Shown here: one piece after another, positions 9,254 to 17,265 of the stretch | How the letters are laid out: each line of letters opens with the position of its first letter | Position numbering within the stretch: position 1 is the stretch's first letter | Program-made: the position numbers and the translations under genes | Assembly (NCBI RefSeq): GCF_050262165.1 | Contig: NZ_CP189844.1 | Length of the DNA stretch: 64,000 nucleotides | Direction: 5' to 3' (one strand) | Source: Parvimonas sp015257355 | GTDB lineage: Bacteria > Bacillota > Clostridia > Tissierellales > Peptoniphilaceae | Notes under the pieces: model-generated | The model's input: only the letters and a program-made list of their open reading frames with translations | Told to the model about the DNA's origin: nothing | Databases searched by the model: none

Positions 9254-9569
9254 TATTTTCACCTCTCTTTAAAATACTATCCATTCCGTTTTTTAATTTT
9301 TCCCAAGAATTTAATTGTTTTTTATAAAATTCAATTCCTGAAGCTGTAATTCTATAATACTTTCTTGCAGGCCCTTCATTAGACTCAACAATATATGTTT
9401 CAAAATAACCTTCTTTACTCAGACGTCTTAGAATAGGATAAATAGTTCCTTCACTTACTTCAATCGATTTAGAAATACTTTGAACAATTTCATATCCATA
9501 CATATCTTTGTCGATTAAAAAACTTAAAACACAGAGATCTAATAGACCTTTTTTTATTTGCGTATCCAT
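9243..9569 (-). CDS. PadR-family transcriptional regulator
   Basis: 108-residue winged-helix repressor. It shows the PadR signature KGLLDLCVLSFLIDKDMYGYEIVQSI, then SEGTIYPILRRLSKEGYF (recognition helix and wing) and GPARKYYRIT, ending in a C-terminal dimer helix. ATG 9569 follows AAAGGAGG. It is first in a three-gene operon with the HAAS and DUF4097-like genes. PadR regulators of this subgroup usually repress their own operon. AT-rich sequence with overlapping ATATAT dyads lies at about 9590-9630, but I cannot pick out an operator with confidence. Confidence 0.88.
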   Translation of the reverse strand: MDTQIKKGLLDLCVLSFLIDKDMYGYEIVQSISKSIEVSEGTIYPILRRLSKEGYFETYIVESNEGPARKYYRITASGIEFYKKQLNSWEKLKNGMDSILKRGENNDN

Positions 9570-9831
9570 TTTTACCTCCTTTTTAGTTTATATTATATCT
9601 TTATATATATTCTATCATACTACTATATATTACACAATACCTTTTATTGTATTTTATTAAATATTTTTTACTACATTAAATTTTTTCTATATAAATAATA
9701 AACTTATGTTGATTTTATTTTAAATTAGTGATAGAATTAAATTGATAAAATAGTTAAGTTAATATGCTAATTTTTAATTTTACCCTATATAACATGAAAT
9801 ACTGAAAAAGCGATTTCTTTTATGATTTTTT

Positions 9832-9860
9832 TTGATATTATCGTTATAAATGGGTATTTT
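9832..9860 (+). promoter_or_regulatory. Possible promoter of the Spx/ArsC-like gene
   Basis: TTGATA (9832-9837), 17 bases, TATTTT (9855-9860). The rest of the 9570-9913 gap is AT-rich and carries the divergent padR upstream region; no further gene is visible. Confidence 0.4.
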
Positions 9861-9913
9861 ATAAATGCATTTAAAATTTGGAAAATTTATAAATCATTAT
9901 GGGAGGTGTTATA

Positions 9914-10270
9914 ATGAAAATTTTATTCGAATATCCAAATTGTACAACTTGTAAAAGAGCAAAAAAATTCCTAAAAGACCATGATATTGAATTTGAAGAG
10001 ATAAGCCTTAAGGAGAAAACTCCAACAAAATCTCAAATAAAGGCAGTTCAAGGAAGCATGGGACTTAAAAGACTTTTCAACACTAGTGGTAAAACATATA
10101 GAGATTTAAATTTAAAAGAAAATTTTGATGATCTATCTGCAGAAGAAGCTATTAAGTTATTAGTTAAAGATGGCTCTCTTATTAAAAGACCTGTATTAAT
10201 TGATGAGGAAAACAAAGTTTTTCTAATTGGATTCAAAGAAAAGGATTGGAATGTTTTACTTAAAAAATAA
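9914..10270 (+). CDS. ArsC/Spx-family thioredoxin-fold protein
   Basis: 118 residues of the ArsC-like fold. The N-terminal strand leads to a CTTC redox motif (Cys10, Cys13), followed by KRAKKFL, and later LFNTSGKTYRDL and IKRPVLIDEENKVFLIGFKE. Family members are either Spx-type regulators that bind RNA polymerase or arsenate-reductase-like enzymes. The CxxC and length fit both; the FNTSGK and RPVL blocks are common to the YffB/Spx-like branch. The start is ATG 9914 because GGGAGGTG lies just upstream; an upstream in-frame ATG at 9899 overlaps that ribosome site. A peptidase gene follows 21 bases downstream, suggesting co-transcription. Confidence 0.75.
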   Translation: MKILFEYPNCTTCKRAKKFLKDHDIEFEEISLKEKTPTKSQIKAVQGSMGLKRLFNTSGKTYRDLNLKENFDDLSAEEAIKLLVKDGSLIKRPVLIDEENKVFLIGFKEKDWNVLLKK

Positions 10271-10291
10271 TTTATTAAGGAGAGAGAAAAT

Positions 10292-12028
10292 ATGGAGCAA
10301 CAGTATTCATTAGTTGAAATTTATCCTTCTTATGAAAGTGCTGAATTTCAAAACGATTTCAAAAGAATAGACAGTTTATTTGCTGAATTCGACAAAATTA
10401 AATTAGAGGATAACATTGATTGTGTAAAATCAGTTATTAAAAAACTAGAAGAAATTAACACAACAATTTTTAGACTTTTTACTTATATCGAACTTAATCA
10501 AGCAATAAACACAACTGATGAAAAGACAACTTATTATAGCAATAATTTGAGTGCTAAACTTTCAGATTATGCTAAAACATTTACAATAATAGATAAATTC
10601 TTAGGTTCTATCACTTGTGATATTACTCAAGATGAATATTTAAAACAATATGAATTCTTCTTTAAAAACAAAAAAGAAGCATTAAAACATGTATTACCAG
10701 AAGATATTGAAGAAGTTATTGCAAAAATGAAACTTTCAAGCTCAAATGCTTGGGAATTTATGTTCAACTTCTTAACTTCTAAAGCATCAGTGGAATTTAG
10801 AGGCGAAGAAAAAACTCTAAGTGAAATCAGAAACTTAGCTTATTCTGAAGATGCACAAACAAGAAAAGAAGCATTTTATAGTGAATTGAAACTTTACGAT
10901 AGCATAAAGGATTCAATAGCTTTCTCATTAAATAATATTAAACAAGAAGTTAATACAACTTCAAAAATGAGAGGTTTTGAATCAGCTCTTGCTGAATCTT
11001 TAGAAAATTCAAGATTAAAAAGAGAAACATTAGATGCTCTTTGGTCAAGTATTGATGATTACCTACCTCATTTTAGAAAATACTTTAAACATAAAGCAAA
11101 ACTTTTAGGTTATGAAGGTGGATTAAAATTCTATGACCTATTCGCAAGTATTGGAGAAAGCAATAGAACATTTACAGTTGAAGAAGCTCAAGAATTTTTA
11201 TTAAAACATTTTGCAACTTTCTCAGATGATATGGTACAAATGGTTAAAGGTGCTTTTGATAATAACTACATTGACTACTTCCCTAGAAAAGGAAAAGTTG
11301 GCGGTGCATTCTGTAGCAACCTTCCTTATATAAAGCAATCAAGAGTAATGATGAACTTTGACGGAAGTCTTTCTTCAGTATTAACTCTTGCACATGAATT
11401 AGGTCATGCTTACCATGGACTTCATGTTGAAAATCATTTACCTTTAAACTGGGATTATCCAATGCCAGTTGCTGAAACAGCATCAATTTTCAATGAAAAC
11501 TTAATAATGTCCGCAGCATTAAATGAAGCATCCGAAGAAGAAAAGATTACATTAATGGAATCACAAATTTCAGACTGTGCTCAAATCACTGTTGATATAT
11601 ATTCAAGATTTTTATTTGAAAAAGAAGTTTTTGATAGAAAACTTGACCACTTTATGATGAGTGAAGAACTTGAAGAAATTATGAGAAACGCTCAAGAAAA
11701 AACTTATGGAGACGGACTTGATCCTGAAACTTATCACCCATTTATGTGGGCTTGTAAACCTCATTATTATTCAGCAAGTTTCTCATTCTATAACTATCCA
11801 TATTCATTTGGTGGACTTTTCTCAAGAGGTCTTTATGCAATATACAAAGAAAATCCTGAAGGCTTCGTAGAAAAATATCAAGAACTTTTACACGCAACAA
11901 CAATTAACACTTGTGAAGATGTTGCAAAAGTTATGAATATTGATTTAACTAAAAAAGATTTCTGGTTAAAATCTCTTGAAAGCATTAAAGAAGAAATTGA
12001 CGAATTCATAGAATTAACAAGTAAATAA
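10292..12028 (+). CDS. M3-family oligoendopeptidase (PepF-like)
   Basis: 578-residue cytoplasmic zinc metallopeptidase of the thimet/oligoendopeptidase F family, which cleaves short peptides. The zinc motif HELGH lies at residues 368-372 and the third ligand glutamate in VAETASIFNE (about Glu395). The helical lid region fills the first 350 residues and the length is normal for the pepF/M3 clade. No signal peptide. RBS AAGGAGAG. It sits in the same direction and close behind the ArsC-like gene. With several peptide-binding lipoproteins nearby, a role in using imported peptides is plausible, but that link is inference. Confidence 0.92.
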   Translation: MEQQYSLVEIYPSYESAEFQNDFKRIDSLFAEFDKIKLEDNIDCVKSVIKKLEEINTTIFRLFTYIELNQAINTTDEKTTYYSNNLSAKLSDYAKTFTIIDKFLGSITCDITQDEYLKQYEFFFKNKKEALKHVLPEDIEEVIAKMKLSSSNAWEFMFNFLTSKASVEFRGEEKTLSEIRNLAYSEDAQTRKEAFYSELKLYDSIKDSIAFSLNNIKQEVNTTSKMRGFESALAESLENSRLKRETLDALWSSIDDYLPHFRKYFKHKAKLLGYEGGLKFYDLFASIGESNRTFTVEEAQEFLLKHFATFSDDMVQMVKGAFDNNYIDYFPRKGKVGGAFCSNLPYIKQSRVMMNFDGSLSSVLTLAHELGHAYHGLHVENHLPLNWDYPMPVAETASIFNENLIMSAALNEASEEEKITLMESQISDCAQITVDIYSRFLFEKEVFDRKLDHFMMSEELEEIMRNAQEKTYGDGLDPETYHPFMWACKPHYYSASFSFYNYPYSFGGLFSRGLYAIYKENPEGFVEKYQELLHATTINTCEDVAKVMNIDLTKKDFWLKSLESIKEEIDEFIELTSK

Positions 12029-12033
12029 TTATT

Positions 12034-12063
12034 AAAAATGGCGATAACTAATCGCCATTTTTT
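12034..12063 (+). terminator. Intrinsic terminator after the peptidase gene
   Basis: AAATGGCGAT/ATCGCCATTT stem with a T6 tail. Confidence 0.9.
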
Positions 12064-12110
12064 ATGTCTAAAAACAAAATTAATATATTTTCCTTTTTTT
12101 GTTTAAAGTG

Positions 12111-12139
12111 TTGACTTTATTAATTTATTATGATAAGCT
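12111..12139 (+). promoter_or_regulatory. Possible promoter of the 12197 lipoprotein gene
   Basis: TTGACT (12111-12116), 17 bases, TAAGCT with TGA just before it. The -35 is good, the -10 is poor. Confidence 0.5.
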
Positions 12140-12196
12140 ATGGCTAATAGAATATTTTATTAATAAACCGTTATAAATAAATACAGGTGGTGCTTT

Positions 12197-13447
12197 ATGA
12201 AATCGAAAAAAATACTTATTTGTTTATTTATATTTTCTATTTTTCTAACTTCTTGTTCATCAAAAGAAAAGAAAAACTCAAATGTTGAAACTAATACAGA
12301 AGCAAAAAAAGAAAATGTAGAAAAAGTAGAATTTGATGAAGAAATAAAAAATGTAGAAATTCCAAAAAACGCTACTGAATTTCGTTTTTTAAATTACAAT
12401 CCAGAAAATAATAAATTATATTTTACCTACACAAGTGAGGATAGAATAGTTTATGCATCTAAAAATCTAAAAGACGAAACTACTGACATAATTTATGAAA
12501 TAAAAGGAAATGAAAAAGAAAATATGTTTGCTATTGCAAGAGATGGTGTTATTGACGAAACATTATTCATAGTAAAAGTGAATAATAAAAATGTAGCAAA
12601 TAACAAAAAGAATAATAACGGAAAAGAAACCTTTGAATACAATTTTATAGTTGTGGATAAAAATAAAACCATTCAAAAATATTTTGATGAAGATAAATCT
12701 TCAATTACAAATGATAATCAAGTATATAATAAAATACCATCAGTAACTGTTGACGGTCATAATTTAATTTTAACTTGTGAGAATAATGTTGGAAAAGATA
12801 TTCTTAAATCCTATCTGCTACAATTTAATATTGACGATGCACTTTTATCCTTACTTGAGGAAGAAGAGTTAAATACTAAAAACAATAAGTTAAATGGTAA
12901 ATATATTATGTTTGCAGGTGGTATTGAAAATCATATATATTTTCAAGTTATAAATTACCAAAATGATGATTCTATGGAAAAAGGATATGCAGATATTTAT
13001 AAACAGATTTCCCCAAACGAGTCTAAAAAAGTTTTAGAATTGGAAAAAATAACAACTCCTAAAGCTGTAAAAAATAGAAAAGTTATATTTGTTTCAGGAG
13101 ATGATAAATTTTTATTTACAAGCGACTATGTAATAGAAGCATCAGACTACAATATAGGCAAAGTAATTAATTTAGAAACTATGGAAAGTTCAGAAATTCC
13201 AAATGTTGACAGCACTCACTACCTTACAGATGCTTATAAAATAAATGATTTTTACCTATTAGATAATAATGACAATATCTATGTTTATAATAAATCAGGA
13301 AAATTATTAATTCAAAAAAACTATAAAGAAAAAGGAAAATCAGCCTCTAAAATGGCTATTTCAAAAAATACTATTTCTTATTTGGTTAGAGAAAATGACG
13401 AATCTAAAGAAGCACAGCTTCATATACTAAGAATTAAAGAAAAATAA
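12197..13447 (+). CDS. Lipoprotein of unknown function
   Basis: 416 residues. Signal peptide with lipobox LTSC (Cys20), then about 40 residues of Lys/Asn/Glu linker, then repeated short segments such as NNKLYFTYTSEDRIVYAS and NDKFLFTSDYVIEAS that suggest a beta-propeller-like surface domain. I do not recognise a family. It is monocistronic with its own promoter. Expected location is the outer face of the cell membrane. Confidence 0.7.
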   Translation: MKSKKILICLFIFSIFLTSCSSKEKKNSNVETNTEAKKENVEKVEFDEEIKNVEIPKNATEFRFLNYNPENNKLYFTYTSEDRIVYASKNLKDETTDIIYEIKGNEKENMFAIARDGVIDETLFIVKVNNKNVANNKKNNNGKETFEYNFIVVDKNKTIQKYFDEDKSSITNDNQVYNKIPSVTVDGHNLILTCENNVGKDILKSYLLQFNIDDALLSLLEEEELNTKNNKLNGKYIMFAGGIENHIYFQVINYQNDDSMEKGYADIYKQISPNESKKVLELEKITTPKAVKNRKVIFVSGDDKFLFTSDYVIEASDYNIGKVINLETMESSEIPNVDSTHYLTDAYKINDFYLLDNNDNIYVYNKSGKLLIQKNYKEKGKSASKMAISKNTISYLVRENDESKEAQLHILRIKEK

Positions 13448-13471
13448 AATAAATTTTATTATTCATAAAAC

Positions 13472-13500
13472 TTGACGTTTTTACTTTAATATGATATTAT
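13472..13500 (+). promoter_or_regulatory. Sigma-A promoter, TTGACG-17-TATTAT
   Basis: Near-consensus promoter 30 bases upstream of the small membrane protein start at 13531. Confidence 0.8.
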
Positions 13501-13530
13501 AGTTGTAGAGTGATATTAATAGGAGGGCTT

Positions 13531-13716
13531 ATGAACAATAAAACAAAAAAAGGGCTTCTTTTAGTATGGTTATTATTGATACCGTATATAACAAATATTT
13601 TGATGTATATCCCATTTTGTGGACATTATTTAGATTTTGAATATACATTTTTAATATATCTTTCAATGTTAATTACGATATTAATTTTATATTATGAAGT
13701 ATCTAAGGAAAAGTAA
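13531..13716 (+). CDS. Small membrane protein (61 aa)
   Basis: 61 residues with two predicted membrane segments (about residues 8-27 and 35-55) and a charged C-terminus. No family recognised. ATG 13531 is chosen because AGGAGGG lies just upstream and a near-consensus promoter lies at 13472-13500. An in-frame GTG at 13510 would start before the ribosome site. Confidence 0.6.
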   Translation: MNNKTKKGLLLVWLLLIPYITNILMYIPFCGHYLDFEYTFLIYLSMLITILILYYEVSKEK

Positions 13717-13784
13717 AAAGTAAAAACTTAAAAATAAATCAAAATTTAATATTAAAACTATCACTCAAAAGTAAATAAAACAAA

Positions 13785-13804
13785 GGGCATTCAAACGAAT
13801 GCCC
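13785..13804. terminator. Terminator between convergent genes
   Basis: GGGCATTC/GAATGCCC stem flanked by AAA and TTTT. It can serve aspA on the minus strand and the small membrane protein gene on the plus strand. Confidence 0.85.
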
Positions 13805-13814
13805 TTTTAATATA

Positions 13815-15227
13815 TTATTTTCTTTTTGCGATTCCCGGTGTAGTCATTGAGAATACGTCTAAGATATTGTCAATTTCTTCTTCAGTCATAATTTTTTCAG
13901 CTATTAAAACTGCCTTTACAGGTAAGTTTTGTTCAATAGCTTTCTGAATAACTTCAACTGATTTTTCGTATCCAATATGTGGAGCGAAAGCTGTTACTAT
14001 TCCATAGCTATTGTGAACCATATTTTTAGTTCTTTCTGCATTTGCAGTAATTCCTAAGATACAGTTATGAACAAATGTATTTGCAGCTTTACCAATAGTT
14101 TCAACTGATTCAAATAAATTGTAGAAAATTACTGGTTCAAAAGCATTGAGTTCTAATTGTCCTGCTTCTGCTGCCATTGTAACTGCAAAGTCATTTCCTG
14201 CACAGTTGAAAGCAACTTGTGAAACAACTTCTGGAATTACAGGGTTAACTTTTCCTGGCATGATTGAGCTTCCTGCTTGTCTTGCTGGTAAGTTGATTTC
14301 TGCAAAACCACAAGTTGGACCTGAAGACATAAGTCTTAAGTCATTAGCTATTTTAGACATACTGATTGCACAGCTCTTTACAAGACCTGAAACGTGAACG
14401 AAAACGTCAATGTTTTGTGTTCCGTCAATTAAGTCTTCAGCTTGTACTAATTCCATATCAGTAACTTGTGCAAGATTTTTTACAATCTTGTCCATATAGC
14501 TTACATCTGCATTAAGTCCAGTACCAATTGCAGTAGCACCCATGTTTACAGTTTTTAAAACTGTACATGCAGTTTTGAATAATTTAATATTTCTAGCAAT
14601 TACTGTTGCATAAGCTTTGAATTCTTGTCCAAGTCTAATAGGAATAGCATCTTGCATTTGAGTTCTACCCATTTTAATTACATCATCAAATTCTTCTGAT
14701 TTTTGTAATAAAGCACTTTCTAATTCTTTTAAGCTTTCAATAGTATCACCTAAAAGTCTAATAAGAGCAATTTTACCACTAGTTGGATAAACGTCATTTG
14801 TAGATTGTCCCATATTTACATCATCATTTGGATGTACTATTGAATAATCTCCAAGTTTTCCACCTAAATGTTCAATAGCAATATTTGCAATTACTTCATT
14901 TGCATTCATGTTATGGCTTGTTCCAGCCCCACCTTGAATTGGGTCAACAATGAATTGATCTAAGTATCTTCCCCAAATAATTTCATCACAGGCAAAAACT
15001 ATTGCATCTTTTTTCTTTTCACTTAAAACTCCTGCTTCAAAGTTTGTAATAGCACAAGCTTTTTTAATTTCTGCAACTGATTTAATCATTTCAGGATTTG
15101 TTGTTTTTCTAGTAATATTGAAGTTTTCAGTTGCTCTTTGAGTATGAATACCATAATAAGCATTTTCAGGAATTAAACATTCTCCTATACAATCATGTTC
15201 AACTCTGTATCCTTGTTTTGCTTCCAT
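13815..15227 (-). CDS. aspA: Aspartate ammonia-lyase
   Basis: 470-residue member of the fumarase/aspartase superfamily, converting L-aspartate to fumarate and ammonia in the cytoplasm. It shows the N-terminal YYGIHTQRATENF block, the QGGAGTSHNMNANEVI and HPNDDVNMGQSTND blocks, and the superfamily loop signature GSSIMPGKVNP with the catalytic serine. Length and the YGIHT/GGAGTS wording fit aspartase rather than fumarase. It lies 31 bases downstream of fumC in the same direction, giving an aspartate-fumarate-malate route. Confidence 0.93.
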   Translation of the reverse strand: MEAKQGYRVEHDCIGECLIPENAYYGIHTQRATENFNITRKTTNPEMIKSVAEIKKACAITNFEAGVLSEKKKDAIVFACDEIIWGRYLDQFIVDPIQGGAGTSHNMNANEVIANIAIEHLGGKLGDYSIVHPNDDVNMGQSTNDVYPTSGKIALIRLLGDTIESLKELESALLQKSEEFDDVIKMGRTQMQDAIPIRLGQEFKAYATVIARNIKLFKTACTVLKTVNMGATAIGTGLNADVSYMDKIVKNLAQVTDMELVQAEDLIDGTQNIDVFVHVSGLVKSCAISMSKIANDLRLMSSGPTCGFAEINLPARQAGSSIMPGKVNPVIPEVVSQVAFNCAGNDFAVTMAAEAGQLELNAFEPVIFYNLFESVETIGKAANTFVHNCILGITANAERTKNMVHNSYGIVTAFAPHIGYEKSVEVIQKAIEQNLPVKAVLIAEKIMTEEEIDNILDVFSMTTPGIAKRK

Positions 15228-15258
15228 TTCTAATAATTCTCCTTTATATAAACTATAT

Positions 15259-16623
15259 TTAAACCATTTTTTTAGGATCTACAATTTGATCAAATTCTTC
15301 TTCAGTTAAATAACCAAAATGTAGTACCGCTTCTTTTAAAGTTGTATTTTCTTTGAATGCATATTTTGCACATTGACTTGCCTTATCATATCCAATATAT
15401 GGGTTAAGTGAAGTTACAAGCATTAAAGATTCATTCAAGTATTTTTCTACAACTTCTCTATTTACCTTAATTCCTCTTACACAGTTTTTAACGAAAGATT
15501 CTATCGCATCTGAAAGCAAGTTTACAGATTCTACAAAACTGTAAATAATAACAGGCATGTAAACATTAAGTTCAAAATTTCCTTGAGATGCTGAAAAACT
15601 AATTGTAGTATCATTTCCTAAAACTCTTGCACAAACCATAGTCAATGCTTCTATTTGTGTAGGATTAACTTTTCCTGGCATAATTGAACTTCCAGGTTCA
15701 TTTGCAGGAATTTCAATTTCTGAAAAACCACAACGTGGTCCACAAGCTAAAAATCTTATATCATTTCCAATCTTTAATAAATCCATTGCAAGAGCTTTTA
15801 TTGCTCCGTGAGAAACAACAACTGCATCTTTCATTGTTAATGAATGGAAGAAATTTTCAGCAGGTTTGAATTCTTTTCCAGTAATCTTTGAAACATATTT
15901 TGCAACAATATTCTTAAAGTTTTCTTTTGTATTAATTCCTGTTCCAACCGCAGTTGCTCCAAGTGAAATTTCTAAAAGACCTTTTCTTGTATATTCTATA
16001 TATTCCAAACATTTTTCGATAGAATTTCTATAACCACTAAACTCTTGTGAAATCTTAATTGGTACAGCATCTTGTAAATGTGTTCTACCAATCTTTACAA
16101 CATCACTATTTGCTTCTTCAAAAGCCTTGAAAGCTGAGATTAAAGTTTTCATTGACGGAATAAGTTTTCTATCAATAACATCTAAACAAGCTATATGCAA
16201 AGCTGTTGGAAAAGTATCATTTGAACTTTGAGATTTATTAACGTCATCATTTGGATGAATTAAAGTTTTACCCACCTTTTGATTTGCATAATTTGCAATA
16301 ACTTCGTTCAAGTTCATATTTGTTTGTGTACCACTACCAGTTTGATAAACAACAAGTGGGAAATGTTCATCAAGATTTCCACTAAAAATTTCTTGAACAG
16401 CATTTTCAATAGCTGTAAATTTTTCCTTGTTTATATCACCAAGCTCGTAATTTGCCATAGCACAAGCATATTTTACTGTTGCCATAGCTCTGATAACTTC
16501 AGTTGGCATCTTATAGTCCCCAATTTTGAAGTTTTCAAAACTTCTTTGAGTAGTTGCTCCCCAAAGTTTATCGCTTTCTACCTTAATTTCTCCGATAGAG
16601 TCTTTATAAACCTTATAACTCAT
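15259..16623 (-). CDS. fumC: Fumarate hydratase, class II
   Basis: 454-residue iron-independent fumarase interconverting fumarate and malate. Features are LWGATTQRSFENF, GSGTQTNMNLNEVI, HPNDDVNKSQSSND, the catalytic His in IGRTHLQDAVPI, and GSSIMPGKVNPTQ. ATG 16623 follows AGGAGG by six bases; a TTG at 16626 is too close. It is first in the fumC-aspA operon. The 640 bases upstream carry a duplicated set of hairpins (16729-17113). Confidence 0.93.
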   Translation of the reverse strand: MSYKVYKDSIGEIKVESDKLWGATTQRSFENFKIGDYKMPTEVIRAMATVKYACAMANYELGDINKEKFTAIENAVQEIFSGNLDEHFPLVVYQTGSGTQTNMNLNEVIANYANQKVGKTLIHPNDDVNKSQSSNDTFPTALHIACLDVIDRKLIPSMKTLISAFKAFEEANSDVVKIGRTHLQDAVPIKISQEFSGYRNSIEKCLEYIEYTRKGLLEISLGATAVGTGINTKENFKNIVAKYVSKITGKEFKPAENFFHSLTMKDAVVVSHGAIKALAMDLLKIGNDIRFLACGPRCGFSEIEIPANEPGSSIMPGKVNPTQIEALTMVCARVLGNDTTISFSASQGNFELNVYMPVIIYSFVESVNLLSDAIESFVKNCVRGIKVNREVVEKYLNESLMLVTSLNPYIGYDKASQCAKYAFKENTTLKEAVLHFGYLTEEEFDQIVDPKKMV

Positions 16624-16855
16624 CAAGAACCTCCTATAAAAAATTCTATATAAATAAATTGAAATAATATATCAAATTTGTGTCCAATAATAGGATACCA
16701 CATTTTACCTAATACAAACAATTAGTTTTACCATAACCCATTTTTGATTTTTTATGGTAATTATGGTGAAATTAATATATAGTAATATCTTCTTCAATCA
16801 ATTATATCATAATCTCCTTTTTTAATACTTTCTTTATTGTAGATTATGATGAAAT

Positions 16856-16890
16856 TAATATAGTTTTACACTAAGTGTAAAACTATATTA
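16856..16890. promoter_or_regulatory. Operator-like perfect dyad, copy 1
   Basis: 17-base arms around a single central base, core TTTTACACT/AGTGTAAAA. Same core recurs at 17063-17113. Confidence 0.6.
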
Positions 16891-17062
16891 TCTTACCTAA
16901 ATCTTATTGTATCTCTTATTTCTTGACTTTGGTATCTTAATTATACCATAATTCCTTTTTGATTATTTTTTATGGTAATTATGGTGAAATTAATATATAG
17001 TAATATCTTCTTCATTCAATTATATCGTGTTTCTTTTTCGATTATTTTTTTATTGTAAACAC

Positions 17063-17113
17063 GATATAATTAATATAGTTTTACACTAAGTGTAAAACTA
17101 TATTAATTATATC
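17063..17113. promoter_or_regulatory. Operator-like perfect dyad, copy 2
   Basis: 25-base perfect arms around one central base, core TTTTACACT/AGTGTAAAA. The outer arms include TATAAT in both directions. It could be a repressor site over promoters or a hairpin. Confidence 0.6.
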
Positions 17114-17230
17114 ACAAAATGTCTCAATTTGTTCATTTTTTTGTTAATAATTATTTTAATAACGATTTATTCTTATAGTTTATAACTTTTTCATATTTTT
17201 GTTAAATAATTTTATTGTATTTTACTCATA

Positions 17231-17264
17231 AAAAAAGTGTCGATTAATTATCGACGCTTTTTTT
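17231..17264 (-). terminator. Intrinsic terminator of the 17266 surface-protein gene
   Basis: GTGTCGAT/ATCGACGC stem between A6 and T7 runs. Confidence 0.9.
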
Positions 17265-17265
17265 A

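Larger units (their letters stand above)
16729..17113 (-). repeat. Duplicated hairpin array upstream of fumC
   Basis: Two ~150-base direct repeats (about 16741-16892 and 16955-17106). Each holds two units made of a conserved A/T-rich loop flanked by a variable inverted repeat, then a dyad. The unit arms are ACCATAA/TTATGGT, ATCATAATCT/AGATTATGAT, ACCATAATT/AATTATGGT and ATCGTGTTT/AAACACGAT. Loops are nearly constant while arms change together. On the minus strand three units end in TATAAT, two of them as TGnTATAAT. No reading frame. Function unknown. Confidence 0.75.
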
